Positions 39,501-52,800 of a stretch of 64,000 nt of DNA are shown here, in pieces (position 1 is the first letter of the stretch; each line of letters begins with the position of its first letter). The position numbers were made by a program, and so were the translations under genes. The stretch lies in the NCBI RefSeq assembly GCF_041146395.1, contig NW_027182935.1:127501-191500 (forward strand), written 5' to 3'. This DNA comes from Eulemur rufifrons. Its lineage: Eukaryota; Chordata; Mammalia; Primates; Lemuridae. A model generated the notes under the pieces. The model was not told where the DNA came from. It did no database searches and saw nothing but the letters and a program-made list of their open reading frames with translations.

Positions 39501-40261
39501 AAACTTTAACTCTAAGCCTAACCCTTAACCCTACAGTAAGGAAGACCCTTAATGCTAATGGGATCCCTTATCCCTTACCCTAACACTACAGCTAAAAATA
39601 ACCCTAACCTTTCATCCTTAAACCTAACCCCTAACAATTACTTTAACCCCAAACCCTAACCCTAATCCTAAGCATTAAACCTAACCCTATCTCTTAACAC
39701 TAACGCTAGCCCTTACCCTAACGCCTAGATCTAACCCTAAATCTAACCTACCGCCTAATCCTAACCTTAAGCCCTAATGCTAACTCTAACCCTGAACCCT
39801 AAACCTACCCGTAACCCTTAACACTAACCCTATCCGTGAACCTTAACCCTGACCCTAACCATTACCCGCACCCAAGCATTTAACCCTGACCCTACCCCTA
39901 ATCCTTAATGATAACCCTAACACTAAACCCTAACCCTAAGCCCAACACTTAACTCTCAACCTATCCCTTAACCCTAACCCTAATGCTAACCCCTAAACGT
40001 AACCCTAACCGTCACCAGTAAACCTAACCCTAACCTCTAACACAAACCATAGCACATAACTCTCACCCTAAAACTAACCCTAACCCTAACCCTAACCCTA
40101 AACCCTAACTCTTAACCTTAACCCTAAGCGTTAACTCTCACGCTAACCTTTAATCCTAACCCTAATCCTAATCTTCAACCCTAAACCTAACACTTAACCC
40201 TAACCCTGTACCAAACCCTAACCCCTCATCTTAACCCTAACCGTAAACCTCAACCCTAAAC
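36516..40261. repeat. Telomere-like satellite array between the two truncated L1 copies
   Basis: About 3.75 kb, two units long, with no other element. Holds the end of unit 19, all of unit 20 and the first part of unit 21. Confidence 0.95.
36577..38465. repeat. Satellite unit 20
   Basis: About 1889 bp. Has a 6-bp insertion GACAGT at 37103-37108, copying the nearby CTGACAGTAACCC motif, and TTGACCCTGACCC. Both recur in unit 22 at exactly 4542 bp. Core frame open. Confidence 0.93.
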
Positions 40262-40276
40262 CAAAGTGTAGCCGTT
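40262..40276 (+). repeat. Target-site duplication, left copy (L1 b)
   Basis: CAAAGTGTAGCCGTT, identical to the flanks of copy a and to 41042-41056. Confidence 0.95.
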
Positions 40277-41041
40277 CCTTTATCAAAAAAACCCAAAACA
40301 ACACATGTTGGCGTGGGTGTGGAGAGACAGGAACACTAATACAGTGCTGGTGGGACTGCAAACTCGTGCAACCTCTGTTGAAAGCATTATGGAAGTATCT
40401 TAAACAGATTCAAGTAGACCTGCCATTTGACCCAGCAATCCCATTACTGGGCATATACCCAAAGGAAAAAAGGTCATTCTGTAACAAAGGCACGTGTACC
40501 CAAATGTTTATAGCAGCACAATTCACAATAGCAAAGATGTGGAAACAACCCAAATGCCCATCAATACATGATTGGATTAGTAAACTGTGGTACATGTATA
40601 CCATGGAATACTACTCAGCTATAAGGAATGATGAAGATACAACATCTCTATGGTTCTCCTGGAGAGATTTGGAACCCATTATATTAAGTGAAGTATCCCA
40701 AGAATGGAAAAACAAGCATCACATGTACTCACCAGAAAATTGGTTTCCTTGATGATCACCTAAATACAAATCTGGGAACGACACCAATTGGACATCAGAC
40801 TGAGGCGGGGGGTGGGGGAGGGGATGGAGGTATGCCTACACAATGAGTGCATTGCTCACCGTTTGGGGAGTGGTAACACTTGAAGGTGCTGACTCGGGAA
40901 AGGGGGGTGGGGAAAAAAATATGAAACTATTGTTTTTAACTTGCACTGTTCACCTAATAATTTATCATGAATATTTCCCATATTATTTCATATCATTGTA
41001 CAAGAAATAATGTATGCATTATGAGGAAAAAAAAAAAAAAA
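40277..41041 (+). mobile_element. 5'-truncated LINE-1, copy b
   Basis: 765-bp L1 3' fragment with the same truncation point, target duplication and 15-A tail (41027-41041) as copy a, exactly 4542 bp away. This distance equals two satellite units plus one L1 with its duplicated target, so the copy arose by tandem duplication of satellite plus L1, not by a second insertion. Two G-rich tracts lie at 40804-40830 and 40896-40912. Confidence 0.98.
40279..40752 (+). pseudogene. L1 ORF2 C-terminal fragment (copy b)
   Basis: Matches residues 1136-1292 of the full-length ORF2 protein. Unlike copy a this remnant has no internal stop. It shares with copy a the His to Gln change in the Cys-His motif. No upstream start or promoter belongs to it, so it is a relic although open. 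Confidence 0.95.
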
Positions 41042-41056
41042 CAAAGTGTAGCCGTT
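41042..41056 (+). repeat. Target-site duplication, right copy (L1 b)
   Basis: Exact repeat of 40262-40276; satellite resumes at 41057. Confidence 0.95.
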
Positions 41057-41117
41057 AAACCTAAGAGTAACCTTTAACCCAAACCCTAGTCCCTAACCCT
41101 AAGCCCTCCCCCTAACA

Positions 41118-43001
41118 CTAAACTTCATCCTTAACCCTAACCAGAATCCTAACCCTAAATCTAATTCTCAGACTTCTTGCTTTCTTAGAGTTTAGAAAGC
41201 CTGCAATCCTCCCATGCCATGCGTGAAAGGAGGCTCTATCACTGGGTCCTGCATGAAACCCACGGGCCCATACCCAGAGTATGATAGAGTAGGTTCCCGG
41301 GTACAATCCCAGGCCCCTAAACTCCACCCGCCCGCCTAATGCAGACAGGGCCCGTGCGCTAAGCATAAACAATACCTTTAACAGATAACCCTAACCCTGA
41401 ACATAACACCCAACCCTGTTCCTATTTCTCCCCTTAACACATAAACCTCACCGTGCGCCTAACTTTCACCTCTTATCCTAACGTTAATGCATAACCCATT
41501 TCCTGAGAACAACCCCTATCCCATAATTCTAACCCTATCTGCTAGTCATCACTGTGACACCTAATCCCTAACCCTAATTTTAAACCGCTAACCCTAACTG
41601 TAACCCTACCTTCAACTCTAACACTGACAGTAACCCTTACTTCTGACAGTAACCCCAACGTTATGCCTAACAAAAACCCGAACCCTTGACCCTGACCCTT
41701 CACCCTATCCCCTAAGCCTTACCCTAACCCTTAACCCTAATCCTAATCCTAACCATTAAACCTAATCCTAGCTCTTAAAGCTAACCCTAAACCTTACCCT
41801 CACGACTAGACCTAACCCTGACACTAACCTAACAACTAACCCTAACAAGAACCCCTAAAGCTAACCCTGAACCCTATCCCTAACCCTAGCAGTAAACTTT
41901 AACCCTAAACCTAAGCTCAACCCGTAACCCTAATCCTATCCTTTTACCCTAAAACTAACCCCTAAACCTAACCCCTATACCTCACCCTAACTCTAAACCC
42001 AATCCTAATTCTAACCATACCCATTCAGAAAAGACTAACTCCTAACCGCTAACTCTAACACTAACCAAAAACCCTAATCACTAATCCCTAACCCTAACGC
42101 TTAACCTTTACCCTAACCATTAACCCTCACCCTAAATCTTAACACTGACCCTAACCTTAACCTTTAACTCTAAGCCTAACCCTTAACCCTACAGTAAGGA
42201 AGACCCTTAATGCTAATGGGATCCCTTATCCCTAACCCTAAAACTACAGCTAAAAATAACCCTAACCTTGGATCCTTAAACCTAACCCCTAACACTTACT
42301 TTAACCCCAAACCCTAACCCTAATCCTAAGCATTAAACCTAACCCTATCTCTTAACCCTAACGCTAGCCCTTACCCTAACGCCTAGATCTAACCCTAAAT
42401 CTAACTTACCGCCTAATCCTAACCTTAAGCCCTAATGCTAACACTAACCCTGAACCCCAAACCTACCCATAACCCTTAACACTAACCCTATCCGTGAACC
42501 TTAACCCTGAGCCTAACCATTACCCGCACCCAAGCATTTAACCCTGACCCTAACCCTAATCTTTAAAGCTAACCCTAACACTAAACCCTAACCCTAAGCC
42601 CAACACTTATCCCTAATCCTATCCCTTAACCCTAACCCTAACCCTAATGCTACCCCCTAAACGTAACCCTAACCGTGACCAGTAAACCTAACCCTAACCT
42701 CTAACACAAAACATGGCACATAACTCTAACCCTAAAACTAACCCTAAACCTAACCCTAAACCTAAACCCTAACTGTTAACCTTAACCCTAAGCGTTAACT
42801 CTCACGCTAACCTTTAATCCTAACCCTAATCCTAATCTTCAACCCTAAACCTAACACTTAATCCTAACCCTGTACCAAACGGTAACCCCTCATCTTAACC
42901 CTAACCGTAAACCTCAACCCTAAACCAAAGTGTAACCATTAAACCTAAGAGTAACCTTTAACCCTAACCCTATTCCCTAACCCTAAGCCCTCACCCTAAC
43001 A
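41118..43001. repeat. Satellite unit 22
   Basis: About 1884 bp. Carries the GACAGT insertion (41645-41650) shared with unit 20. The tail has ACCCCAAACCTACCCATAACC and TTTAAAGCTAACC-type variants shared with unit 23, one unit away. Core frame open. Confidence 0.92.
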
Positions 43002-44873
43002 CTAAACTTCATCCTTAACCCTAACCAGAATCCTAACCCTAAATCTAATTCTCAGACCTCTTGCTTTCTTAGAGTGTAGAAATCCTGCAATCCTCCCATG
43101 CCATGCGTGAAAGGAGGCTCTACCACTGTGTCCTGCATGAAACCCACGGGCCCATACCCAGAGTATGATAGAGTGGGTTCCCGGGTACAATCCCAGCCCC
43201 CTAAACTCCCCCCGTCCGCCTAATGCAGACAGGGCCCGTGCGCTAAGCATAAACAATACCTTTAACAGATAACCCTAACCCTGAACATAACACCCAACCC
43301 TGTTCCTATTTCTCCCCTTAACACGTAAACCTCACCGTGCGCCTAACTTTAACCTCTTATCCTAACGTTAATGCATAACCCATTTCCTGAGAACAACCCC
43401 TATCCCATAATTCTAACCCTATCTCCTAGTCATCACTGTGACACCTAATCCCTAACCCTAATTCTAAACCGCTAACCCTAACCGTAACCCTACCTACAAC
43501 CCTAACACTGACAGTAACCCTTACTTCTAACCCCAACGCTATGCCTAACAAAAACCCTAACCCTTGACCCTAACCCTTGATCCTAACCCCTAAGCCTTAC
43601 CCTAACCCTTAACCCTAATCCTAATCCTAACCATTAAACCTAACCCTAGCTCTTAAAGCTAACCCTAAACCTTACCCTCATGACTAGACCTAACCCTGAC
43701 ACTAACCTAACACCTAACCCTAACCAGAACCCCTAAAGCTAACGCTGAACCCTATCCCTAACCTTAGCAGTAAACTTTAACCCTAAACCTAAGCCCAACC
43801 CGTAACCCTAATCCTATCCTTTTACCCTAAAACTAACCCCTAAACCTAACACCTATACCTCACCCTAACTCTAACCCCAATCCTAATTCTAACCATACCC
43901 CTTCATAAAACACTAACTCCTAACCGCTAACCCTAACACTAACCAAAAACCCTAATCACTAATCCCTAACCCTAACGCTTAACGTTTACCCTGACAGTTA
44001 ACCCTCACCCTAAATCTTAACACTGACCCTAACCTTAACCTTTAACTCTAATCCTAACCCTTAACCCTACAGTAAGGAAGACCCTTAATGCTAATGGGAT
44101 CCCTTATCCCTAACCCTAACACTACAGCTAAAAATAACCCTAACCTTGGATCCTTAAACATAACCCCTAACACTTACTTTAACCCCAAACCCTAACCCTA
44201 ATCCTAAGCATTAAACCTAACCCTATCTCTTAACCCTAACGCTAGCCCTTACCCTAACGCCTAGATCTAACCCTAAATCTAACCTACCGCCTAATCCTAA
44301 CCTTAAGCCCTAATGCTAACACTAACCCTGAACCCCAAACCTACCCATAACCCTTAACACTAACCCTATCCTTGAACCTTAACCCTGACCCTAACCATTA
44401 CCCGCACCCAAGCATTTAACCCTGACCCTAACCCTAATCCTTAAAGCTAACCCTAACACTAAACCCTAACCCTAAGCCCAACACTTAACCCTAATCCTAT
44501 CCCTTAACCCTAACTATAACCCTAATGCTACCCCCTAAACGTAACCCTAACCGTGACCAGTAAACCTAACCCTAACCTCTTACACAAACCATAGCACATA
44601 ACTCTAACCCTAAAACTAACCCTAACCCTAACCTTAACCCTAAACCCTAACTCTTAACCCTAAGCGTTAACTCTCACGCTAACCTTTAATCCTAACCCTA
44701 ATCCTAATCTTCAACCCTTAACCTAACACTTAACCCTAACCCTGTACCAAACCCTAATCCCTCATCTTAACCCTAACCGTAAACCTCAACCCTAAACCAA
44801 AGTGTAACCGTTAAACCTAAGAGTAACCTTTAACGTTAACCCTATTCCCTAACCCTAAGCCCTCACCCTAACA
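43002..44873. repeat. Satellite unit 23
   Basis: About 1872 bp. Tail variants shared with unit 22 (CCCATAACCC, TTAAAGCTAACC near 44,440). Core changes AGAGTGTAGAAATCC and CCCCCGTCCGCC. Core frame open. Confidence 0.9.
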
Positions 44874-46748
44874 GTAAACTTCATCCTTAACCCTAACCAG
44901 AATCCTAACCCTAAATCTAATTCTCAGACTTCTTGCTTTCTTAGAGTTTAGAACGCCTGCAATGCTCCCATGCCATGCGTGAAAGGAGGCTCTACCACTG
45001 TGTCCTGCATGAAACCCACGGGCCCATACCCAGAGTATGATAGAGTGGGTTCCCGGGTACAATCCCAGCCCCCTAAACTCCCCCCGCCCGCCTAATGCAG
45101 ACAGGGCCCGTGCGCTAAGCATAAACAATACCTTTAACAGATAACCCTAACCCTGAACATAACACCCAACCCTGTTCCTATTTCTCCCCTTAACACGTAA
45201 ACCTCACCGTGCGCCTAACTTTAACCTCTTATCCTAACGTTAATGCATAACCCATTTCCTGAGAACAACCCCTATCCCATAATTCTAACCCTATCTCCTA
45301 GTCATCACCGTGACACCTAATCCCTAACCCTAATTCTAAACCGCTAACCCTAACCGTAACCCTACCTACAACCCTAACACTGACAGTAACCCTTACTTCT
45401 AACCCCAACGCTATGCCTAAAAAAACCCTAACCCTTGACCCTAACCCTTCACCCTAACCCCTAAGCCTTACCCTAACCCTTAACCCTAATCCTAATCCTA
45501 ACCATTAAACCTAACCCTAGCTCTTAAAGCTAACCTTAAACGTTATCCTCACAACTAGACCTAACCCTCACACTAACCTAAACCTAACCCTAACCAGAAA
45601 CCCTAAAGCTAAGCCTGAACCTTATCCCTAACCCTAGCAGTAAACTTTAACCCTAAACCTAAGCCCAACCCATAACCCCAATCCTATCCTTTTACTCTAA
45701 AACTAACCCCTAAACCTAACCCCTATACCTCACCCTAACTCTAACCCCAATCCTAATTCTAACCATACCCCTTCATAAAACACTAACTCCTAACTGCTAA
45801 CCCTAAAACTAACCAAAAACCCTAATCACTAATCCCTAACCCTAACGCTTAACCTTTACCCTAACCGTTAACCCTCACCCTAAATCTTAACACTGACGCT
45901 AACCTTAACCTTTAACTCTAAGCCTAACCCTTAACCCTTCAGTAAGGAAGACCCTTAATGCTAATGGGATCCCTTATCCCTAACCCTAACACTACAGCTA
46001 AAAATAACCCTAGCCTTGGATCCTTAAACCTAACCCCTAACACTTACTTTAACCCCAAACCCTAACCCTAATCCTAAGCATTAAACCTAACCCTATCTCT
46101 TAACCCTAACGCTAGCCCTTACCCTAACGCCTAGATCTAACCCTCAATCTAACCTACCGCCGAATCCTAACCTTAAGCCCTAATGCTAACCCTAACCCTA
46201 ACCCTAAACCTACCTGTAACCCTTAACACTAACCCTATCCGTGAACCTTAACCCTGACCCTAACCATTACCCGCACCCAAGCATTTAACCCTGACACTAA
46301 CCCTAATCCTTAATGATAACCCGAACACTAAACCCTAACCCTAAGCCGAACACTTAACCCTAATCCTATTCCTTAACGCTAACCCTAACCCTAACCCTAA
46401 TGCTAACCCCTAAACGTAACCCTAACCGTCACCAGTAAACCTAACCCTAACCTCTAGCACAAACCATAGCACATAACTCTAACCCTAAAACTAACCCTAA
46501 ACCTAACCCTAAACCCTAACTCTTAACCTTAACCCTAGGCGTTAACTCTCACGCTAACCTTTAATCCTAAACCTAATCCTAATCTTCAACCCTAAACCTA
46601 ACACTTAACCCTAACCCTGTACCAAACCCTAACCCCTCATCTTAACCGTAACCGTAAACCTCAACCCTAAACCAAAGTGTAACCGTTAAACCTAAGAGTA
46701 ACCTTTAACCCTAACCCTAATCCCTAACCCTAAGCCCTCACCCTAAAA
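44874..46748. repeat. Satellite unit 24
   Basis: About 1875 bp. The usual stop of the core frame (CTA on +) is changed to GTA, so the minus-strand frame runs two codons further to 44868. Frame otherwise open. Confidence 0.9.
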
Positions 46749-48619
46749 ATAAAGTTCATCCTTAACCCTAACTATAATCCTAACCCTAAATCTAATTCTC
46801 AGACTTCTTGCTTTCTTAGAGTTTAGAAAGCCTGCAATCCTCCCATGCCATGCGTGAAAGGAGGCTCTACCACTGTGTCCTGCATGAAACCCACGGGCCC
46901 ATACCCAGAGTATGATAGAGTGGGTTCCCGGGTACAATCCCAGCCCCCTAAACTCCCCCCGCCCGCCTCATGCAGACAGGGCCCGTGCGCTAAGCATAAA
47001 CAATACCTTTAACAGATAACCCTAACCCTGAACATAACACCCAACCCTGTTCCTATTTCTCCCCTTAACACGTAAACCTCACCGTGCGCCTAACTTTAAC
47101 CTCTTATCCTAACGTTAATGCATAAACCATTTCCTGAGAACAACCCCTATCCCATAATTCTAACCCTATCTCCTAGTCATCACTGTGACACCTAATCCCT
47201 AACCCTAATTCTAAACCGCTAACCCTAACCGTAACCCTACCGACAACCCTAACACTGACAGTAACCCTTACTTCTAACCCCAACGCTATGCCTAACAAAA
47301 ACCCTAACTCTTGACCCTAACCCTTCACCCTAACCCTTAAGCCTTACCCTAACCCTTAACCCTAGTCCTAATGCTAACCATTAAACATAACCCTAGCTCT
47401 TAAAGCTAACCCTAAACCTTACCCTCACGACTAGACCTAACCCTGACACTAACCTAACACCTAACCCTAACCAGAACCCCTAAAGCTAACCCTGAACCCT
47501 ATCCCTAACCCTAGCAGTAAATTTTAACCCTAAACTTAAGCCCCACCCGTAACCCTAATCCTATCCTTTTACCCTGAAACTAACCCCTAAACCTAACCCC
47601 TATACCTCACCCTAACTCTAACCCCAATCCTAATTCTAACCATACCCCTCATGAATCACTAACTCCTAACCGCTAACCCTAACACTAACCAAAAACCCTA
47701 ATCACTAATCCCTAACCCTAACGCTGAACCTTTACCCTAACCGTTAACCCTCACCCTAAATCTTAACACTGACCCTAACCTTAACATTTAACTCTAAGCC
47801 TAACCCTTAACCCTACAGTAAGGAAGACCCTTAATGCTAATGGGATCCCTTATCCCTAACCCTAACACTGCAGCTAAAAATAACCCTAACCTTGGATCCT
47901 TAAACCTAACCCCTAACACTTACTTTAACCCCAAACTCTCACCCTAATCCTAAGCATTAAACCTAACCCTATCTCTTAAACCTAAAGCTATCCCTTACCC
48001 TAACGCCTAGATCTAACCCTAAATCTAACCTACTGCTTAATCGTAACCTTAAGCCCTAATGCTAACTCTAACCCTGAACCCTAAACCTACCCGTAACACT
48101 TAACACTAACCCTATCCAAGAACCTTAACCCTGACCCTAACCATTACCCGCACCCAAGCATTTAACCCAGACACTAACCCTAATCCTTAATGATAACCCT
48201 AACACTAAACCCTAACACTAAGCCCAACACTTAACCCTAATCCTATCCCTTAACCCTAGTCCTAATGCTAACCCCTAAACGTAACCCTAACCGTCACCAG
48301 TAAACCTAACCCTAACCTCTAACACAAACTATAGCACATAACTCTAACGCTAACACTAACCCTAACCCTAACCCTAACCCTACACCCTAACTCTTAACCT
48401 TAACACTAAGCGTTAACTCTCACGCTAACCTTTAATCCTAACCCTAATCCTAATCTTCAACCCTAAACCTAACACTTAACCCTAACCCTGTACCCAACCC
48501 TAACCCCTCATCTTAACCCTAACCGTAAACCTCAACCCTAAACCAAAGTGTAACCGTTAAACCTAAGAGTAACCTTTAACCCTAACCCTAATCCCTAACC
48601 CTAAGCCCTCACCCTAACA
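46749..48619. repeat. Satellite unit 25 (core frame broken)
   Basis: About 1871 bp. A to C change in CGCCTAATGCAG gives CGCCTCATGCAG and a TGA on the minus strand at 46968-46970, cutting the core frame after about 20 codons. The normal frame end is also lost by two codons. Confidence 0.9.
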
Positions 48620-49487
48620 CTAAACTTCATCCTTAACCCTAACCATAATCCTAACCCTAAATCTAATTCTCAGACTTCTTACTTTCTTAGAATTTAGAAA
48701 GCCTGCAATCCTCCCATGCCATGCGTGAAAGGAGGCTCTACCACTGTGTCCTGCATGAAACCCACGGGCCCATACCCAGAGTATGATAGAGTGGGTTTCC
48801 GGGTACAATCCCAGCCCCCTAAACTCCCCCCGCCCGCCTAATGCAGACAGGGCCCGTGTGCTAAGCATAAACAATACCTTTAACAGATAACCCTAACCCT
48901 GAACATAACACCCAACCCTGTTCCTATTTCTCCCCTTAACACGTAAACCTCACCGTTCGCTTAACTTTAACCTCTTATCCTAACGTTAATGCATAACCCA
49001 TTTCCTGAGAACAACCCCTATCCTATAATTCTAACCCTATCTCCTAGTCATCACTGTGACACCTAATCTCTAACCCGAATTCTAAACCGCTAACCCTAAC
49101 CATAACCATACCTACAACCCTAACACTGACAGTAACCCTTACTTCTAACCCCAACGCTATGCCTAACAAAAACCCTAACCCTTGACCCCAACCCTTCACC
49201 CTAACCCCTAAGTCTTACCCTAACCCTTAACCCTAATCCTAATCCTAACCATTAAACCTAACCCTAGCTCTTAAAGCTAACCCTAAACCTTACCCTCACG
49301 ACTAGACCTAACCCTGACACTAACCTAACACCTAACCCTAACCAGAACCCCTAAAGCTCACCCTGAACCCTATCCCTAACCCTAGCAGTAAACTTTAACC
49401 CTAAACCTAAGCCCAACCCGTAACCCTAATCCTATCCTTTTACCCTAAAACTAACCCCTAAACCTAACCCCATACCTCACCCTAACT

Positions 49488-49507
49488 CTAAACCCAATGC
49501 TAATTCT
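49488..49507 (+). repeat. Target-site duplication, left copy (full-length L1)
   Basis: 20 bp matching 56871-56890 with two mismatches (positions 5 and 12). The last T is shared with the poly-T of the L1 tail. Confidence 0.88.
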
Positions 49508-49864
49508 TTTTTTTTTTATTTTAATTTTTTTTCAATTTAGTTTTACAGAATTAAAGAGTCTAACAGTATATCTTGTTAGATACAGTATGTCCTCATAATG
49601 TATACATTATTTCTTGTACAATGATATGAAATAATATGGGAAATATTCATGATAAATTATTAAGTGAACAGTGCAAGTTAAAAACAATAGTTTCATATTT
49701 TTTCCCCACCCCCCCTTTCCCGAGTCAGCACCTTCAAGTGTTACCACTCCCCAAACGGTGTGCAATGCACTCATTGTGTAGGCGTACCAACATTCCCTCC
49801 CCCACCCCCCACCTCAGTCTGATGCCCAATTGGTGTCATTCCCAGATTTGTGTTTAGGTGATGA
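49508..49864 (-). other. L1 3'UTR and poly-A tail (full-length copy)
   Basis: Sense 3'UTR after the ORF2 TGA. Two G-rich polypurine tracts in sense lie at 49795-49813 and 49704-49721 (C-rich on +). It continues 83 bp past the point (49591) where the two truncated copies were polyadenylated, through an A/T-rich stretch to an AATAAA-type signal (TTTATT on + at 49515-49520) and an A tail of about 10. Confidence 0.92.
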
Positions 49865-52800
49865 TCAGGGAAACCAATTTTCTGGTGAGTACATGTGATG
49901 CTTGTTTTTCCATTCTTGGGATACTTCACTTAATATAATGGGTTCCAACTCTCTCCAGGAGAACCATAGAGATGTCGTATCTTCATCATTCCTTATAGCT
50001 GAGTAATATTCCATGGTATACATATACCACAGTTTACTAATCCAATCATGTATTGATGGGCATTTGGGTTGTTTCCACATCTTTGCTATTGTGAATTGGG
50101 CTGCTATAAACATTTGGGTACACGTGCCTTTGTTACAGAATGACCTTTTTTCCTTTGGGTATATGCCCAGTAATGGGATTGCTGGGTCAAATGGCAGGTC
50201 TACTTGAATCTGTTTAAGATACCTCCATAATGCTTTCCACAGGGGTTGCACTAGTTTGCAGTCCCACCAGCAGTGTATTAGTGTTCCTGTCTCTCCACAC
50301 CCACGCCAACATGTGTTGTTTTGGGTTTTTTTGATAAAGGCCATTCTCACTGGGGTTAAGTGATATCTCATTGTGGTTTTGATTTGCATTTCCCTGATGA
50401 TTAGAGATGTTGAACACTTTTTCATATGTTTGTTAGCCATTTTTATATCTTCTTTTGAAAAATTTCTATTCATGTCCTTTGCCCACTTTTTGATAGGGTT
50501 GCTTGATTTTTTCTTGCTGATTTTCCTGAGTTCTAAATAGATTCTTGTTATCAGTCCTTTATCTGATGTGTAGTATGCAAAAATTTTTTCCCATTCCGTA
50601 GGTGATCTGTTTATTCTCTGGACTGTTTCTTTGGCTGTGCAGAAGCTTTTTAGTTTAATCATGTCCCATTCATTTATTTTTGTTGCTGCTGTGATTGCCT
50701 TGGGGGTCTTCTTCATAAATTCTCTGCCTAGGCCAATGTCTGTAAGAGTCTTTCCTACATTTTCTTCTAGAATTCTGATTGTATCACGCCTAAGGTTTAA
50801 GTCTGTTATCCACCGTGATTTGATTTTTGTGAGAGGTGAAAGCTGTGGGTCCTGTTTCAGTCTTCTGCAAGTGGCTAACCAATTCTCCCAGCACCATTTG
50901 TTGAATAGGGATTCTTGTCCCCGGAGTATATTCTTTCCCGCTTTGTCAAAAATTAGGTGACTATATGAGGATGGTTCTATATTTGGATTTTCTGTTGTGT
51001 TCCACTGGTCTGTGTCCCTGCACTTGTGCCAATACCAGGCTGTTTTAAGAACCACGGCCTTGTAGTATAGTTTGAGGTCTGGCAAATTAATACCTCCCAT
51101 TTTGTTTTTATTGCTTAAAATTGCTTTTGCTATACGGGGTCTTCTTTGATTCCATACAAAGTGTATAATTATTTTCTCTATGTCTGTAAAGAATGATGTT
51201 GGTAATTTAATAGGGATTGCATTGAATTTGTAGATCACTTTGGGTAGTATAGACATTTTAACAATGTTGATTCTTCCGATCCACGAGCATGGTATATTTT
51301 TCCATCTATTTGCAAGTTCTGCTATTTCTTTTCTCAGTGTTTCATAGTTTTCCTTATAGAGGTCCTTTACCTCTTTAGTTAGATATATACCTAGATATTT
51401 TATTTTCTTTGTTGCTATTTTGAAGGGTATTGAGTCTTTAATTTGGTTTTCCGATTGACTGTTATTGGCATATATAAATGCCTCTGATTTGTGTATATTA
51501 ATTTTGTAGCCTGAGACTTTGCTGTATTCGTTAATCAATTCCAGGAGTCTCTTGGTTGAATCCTGGGGGTTTTCCAGATATAACATCATATCATCAGCAA
51601 AAAGTGAGAGTTTGATCTCTTCCTTCCCTATTTGGACTCCCTTGATTCTGCTCTCTTGCCTGATAGCTCTCGCAAGGACTTCCAATACTATGTTGAAAAG
51701 TAATGGAGACAATGGGCAGCCCTGTCTGGTTCCAGTTCTAAGTGGGAGTGCTTTCAGTTTTTCCCCATTCAGTATGATGTTGGCTGTGGGTTTGTCATAT
51801 ATGGCTTGTATCATTTTTAGGTAGGTTCCATCAATGCCTATTTTGTTAAGCGTTTTTATCCTAAAAGGGTGTTGAATTTTGTCAAATGCTTTTTCTGCAT
51901 CTAATGAGAGTATCATATGATTTTTGTTTTTGCTTCTATTTATGTGGTGAATTACATTGATAGATTTACGTATGTTGAACCACCCCTGCATCTCGGGGAT
52001 GAAGCCCACTTGGTCGTGGTGGATTACTTTTTTGATAAGTACTTGGATTCGATTTGCTAGTATTTTATTGAAAATTTTTGCATCTATATTCATGAGGGAA
52101 ATTGGTCTGTAGTTCTCTATTTTTGTTGAGTCCTTTCCGGGCTTTGGTATTAATGTTATATTGGCTTGGTAGAACGTGTCGGGGAGAACTCCATCCTTCT
52201 CAATATTGGAGAATAGTTTATGTAGGATGGGCACCAGTTCTTCTTTGTATGTATGGTAAAATTCAGGTGTGAACCCATCTGGACCAGGGCTTTTCTTTTT
52301 GGGAAGGTTTTTTATTGCTGTTTCGATTTCAGTTCTTGATATTGGTCTGTTCAGGTACTCTATTTCTTCCTGGTTGAGCCTGGGAAGACTATGTGTCTCT
52401 AAAAATTTGTCCATTTCCTCCACGTTCTCCAGTTTGTGTGCATAAAGATTTTTGTAGAATTCATAGATGATATCTTGTATCTCTGTAGCATCGGTTGTGA
52501 TTTCTCCTTTCATGTTCCTAATGGAGGTTATTAGAGATTTTACTTTTGTGCTCTTGGTTAGTCTAGCCAGAGGTGTGTCTATTTTGTTTATCTTTTCAAA
52601 GAACCAACTTTTTGTTTTATTAATTTCCCTTATAGTTTCTTTGTTGTCCTTTTCATTTAGTTCTGATTTGATCTTAGTAATTTCTCGCCTTCTGCTGGGT
52701 TTGGGATCGTTCTGTTCTTCTTTCTCCAGCTCTTTGAGTCTATTCGTTAGGTTGTCTATTTGCATGTTTTCTGTCTTTTTGATATAGGCATTTATGGATA

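Larger units (their letters stand above)
38466..41117. repeat. Satellite unit 21, interrupted by truncated L1 copy b
   Basis: 2652 bp in total. Duplicate of unit 19, sharing its variants and the L1 insertion. Core frame open. Confidence 0.94.
41057..49507. repeat. Telomere-like satellite array, middle segment
   Basis: About 8.45 kb holding the end of unit 21, units 22-25 and the first 0.9 kb of unit 26. Ends where the full-length L1 begins. Confidence 0.96.

Noticed and set aside
40410..40604. 64-codon minus-strand frame in truncated L1 copy b
   Set aside because: Antisense shadow of the ORF2 remnant; the same frame is seen antisense to the full-length ORF2.
49636..49857. 73-codon + strand frame over the L1 3'UTR
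   Set aside because: Antisense to the L1 3'UTR, low-complexity C-rich content, no start context or homology that I recognise.
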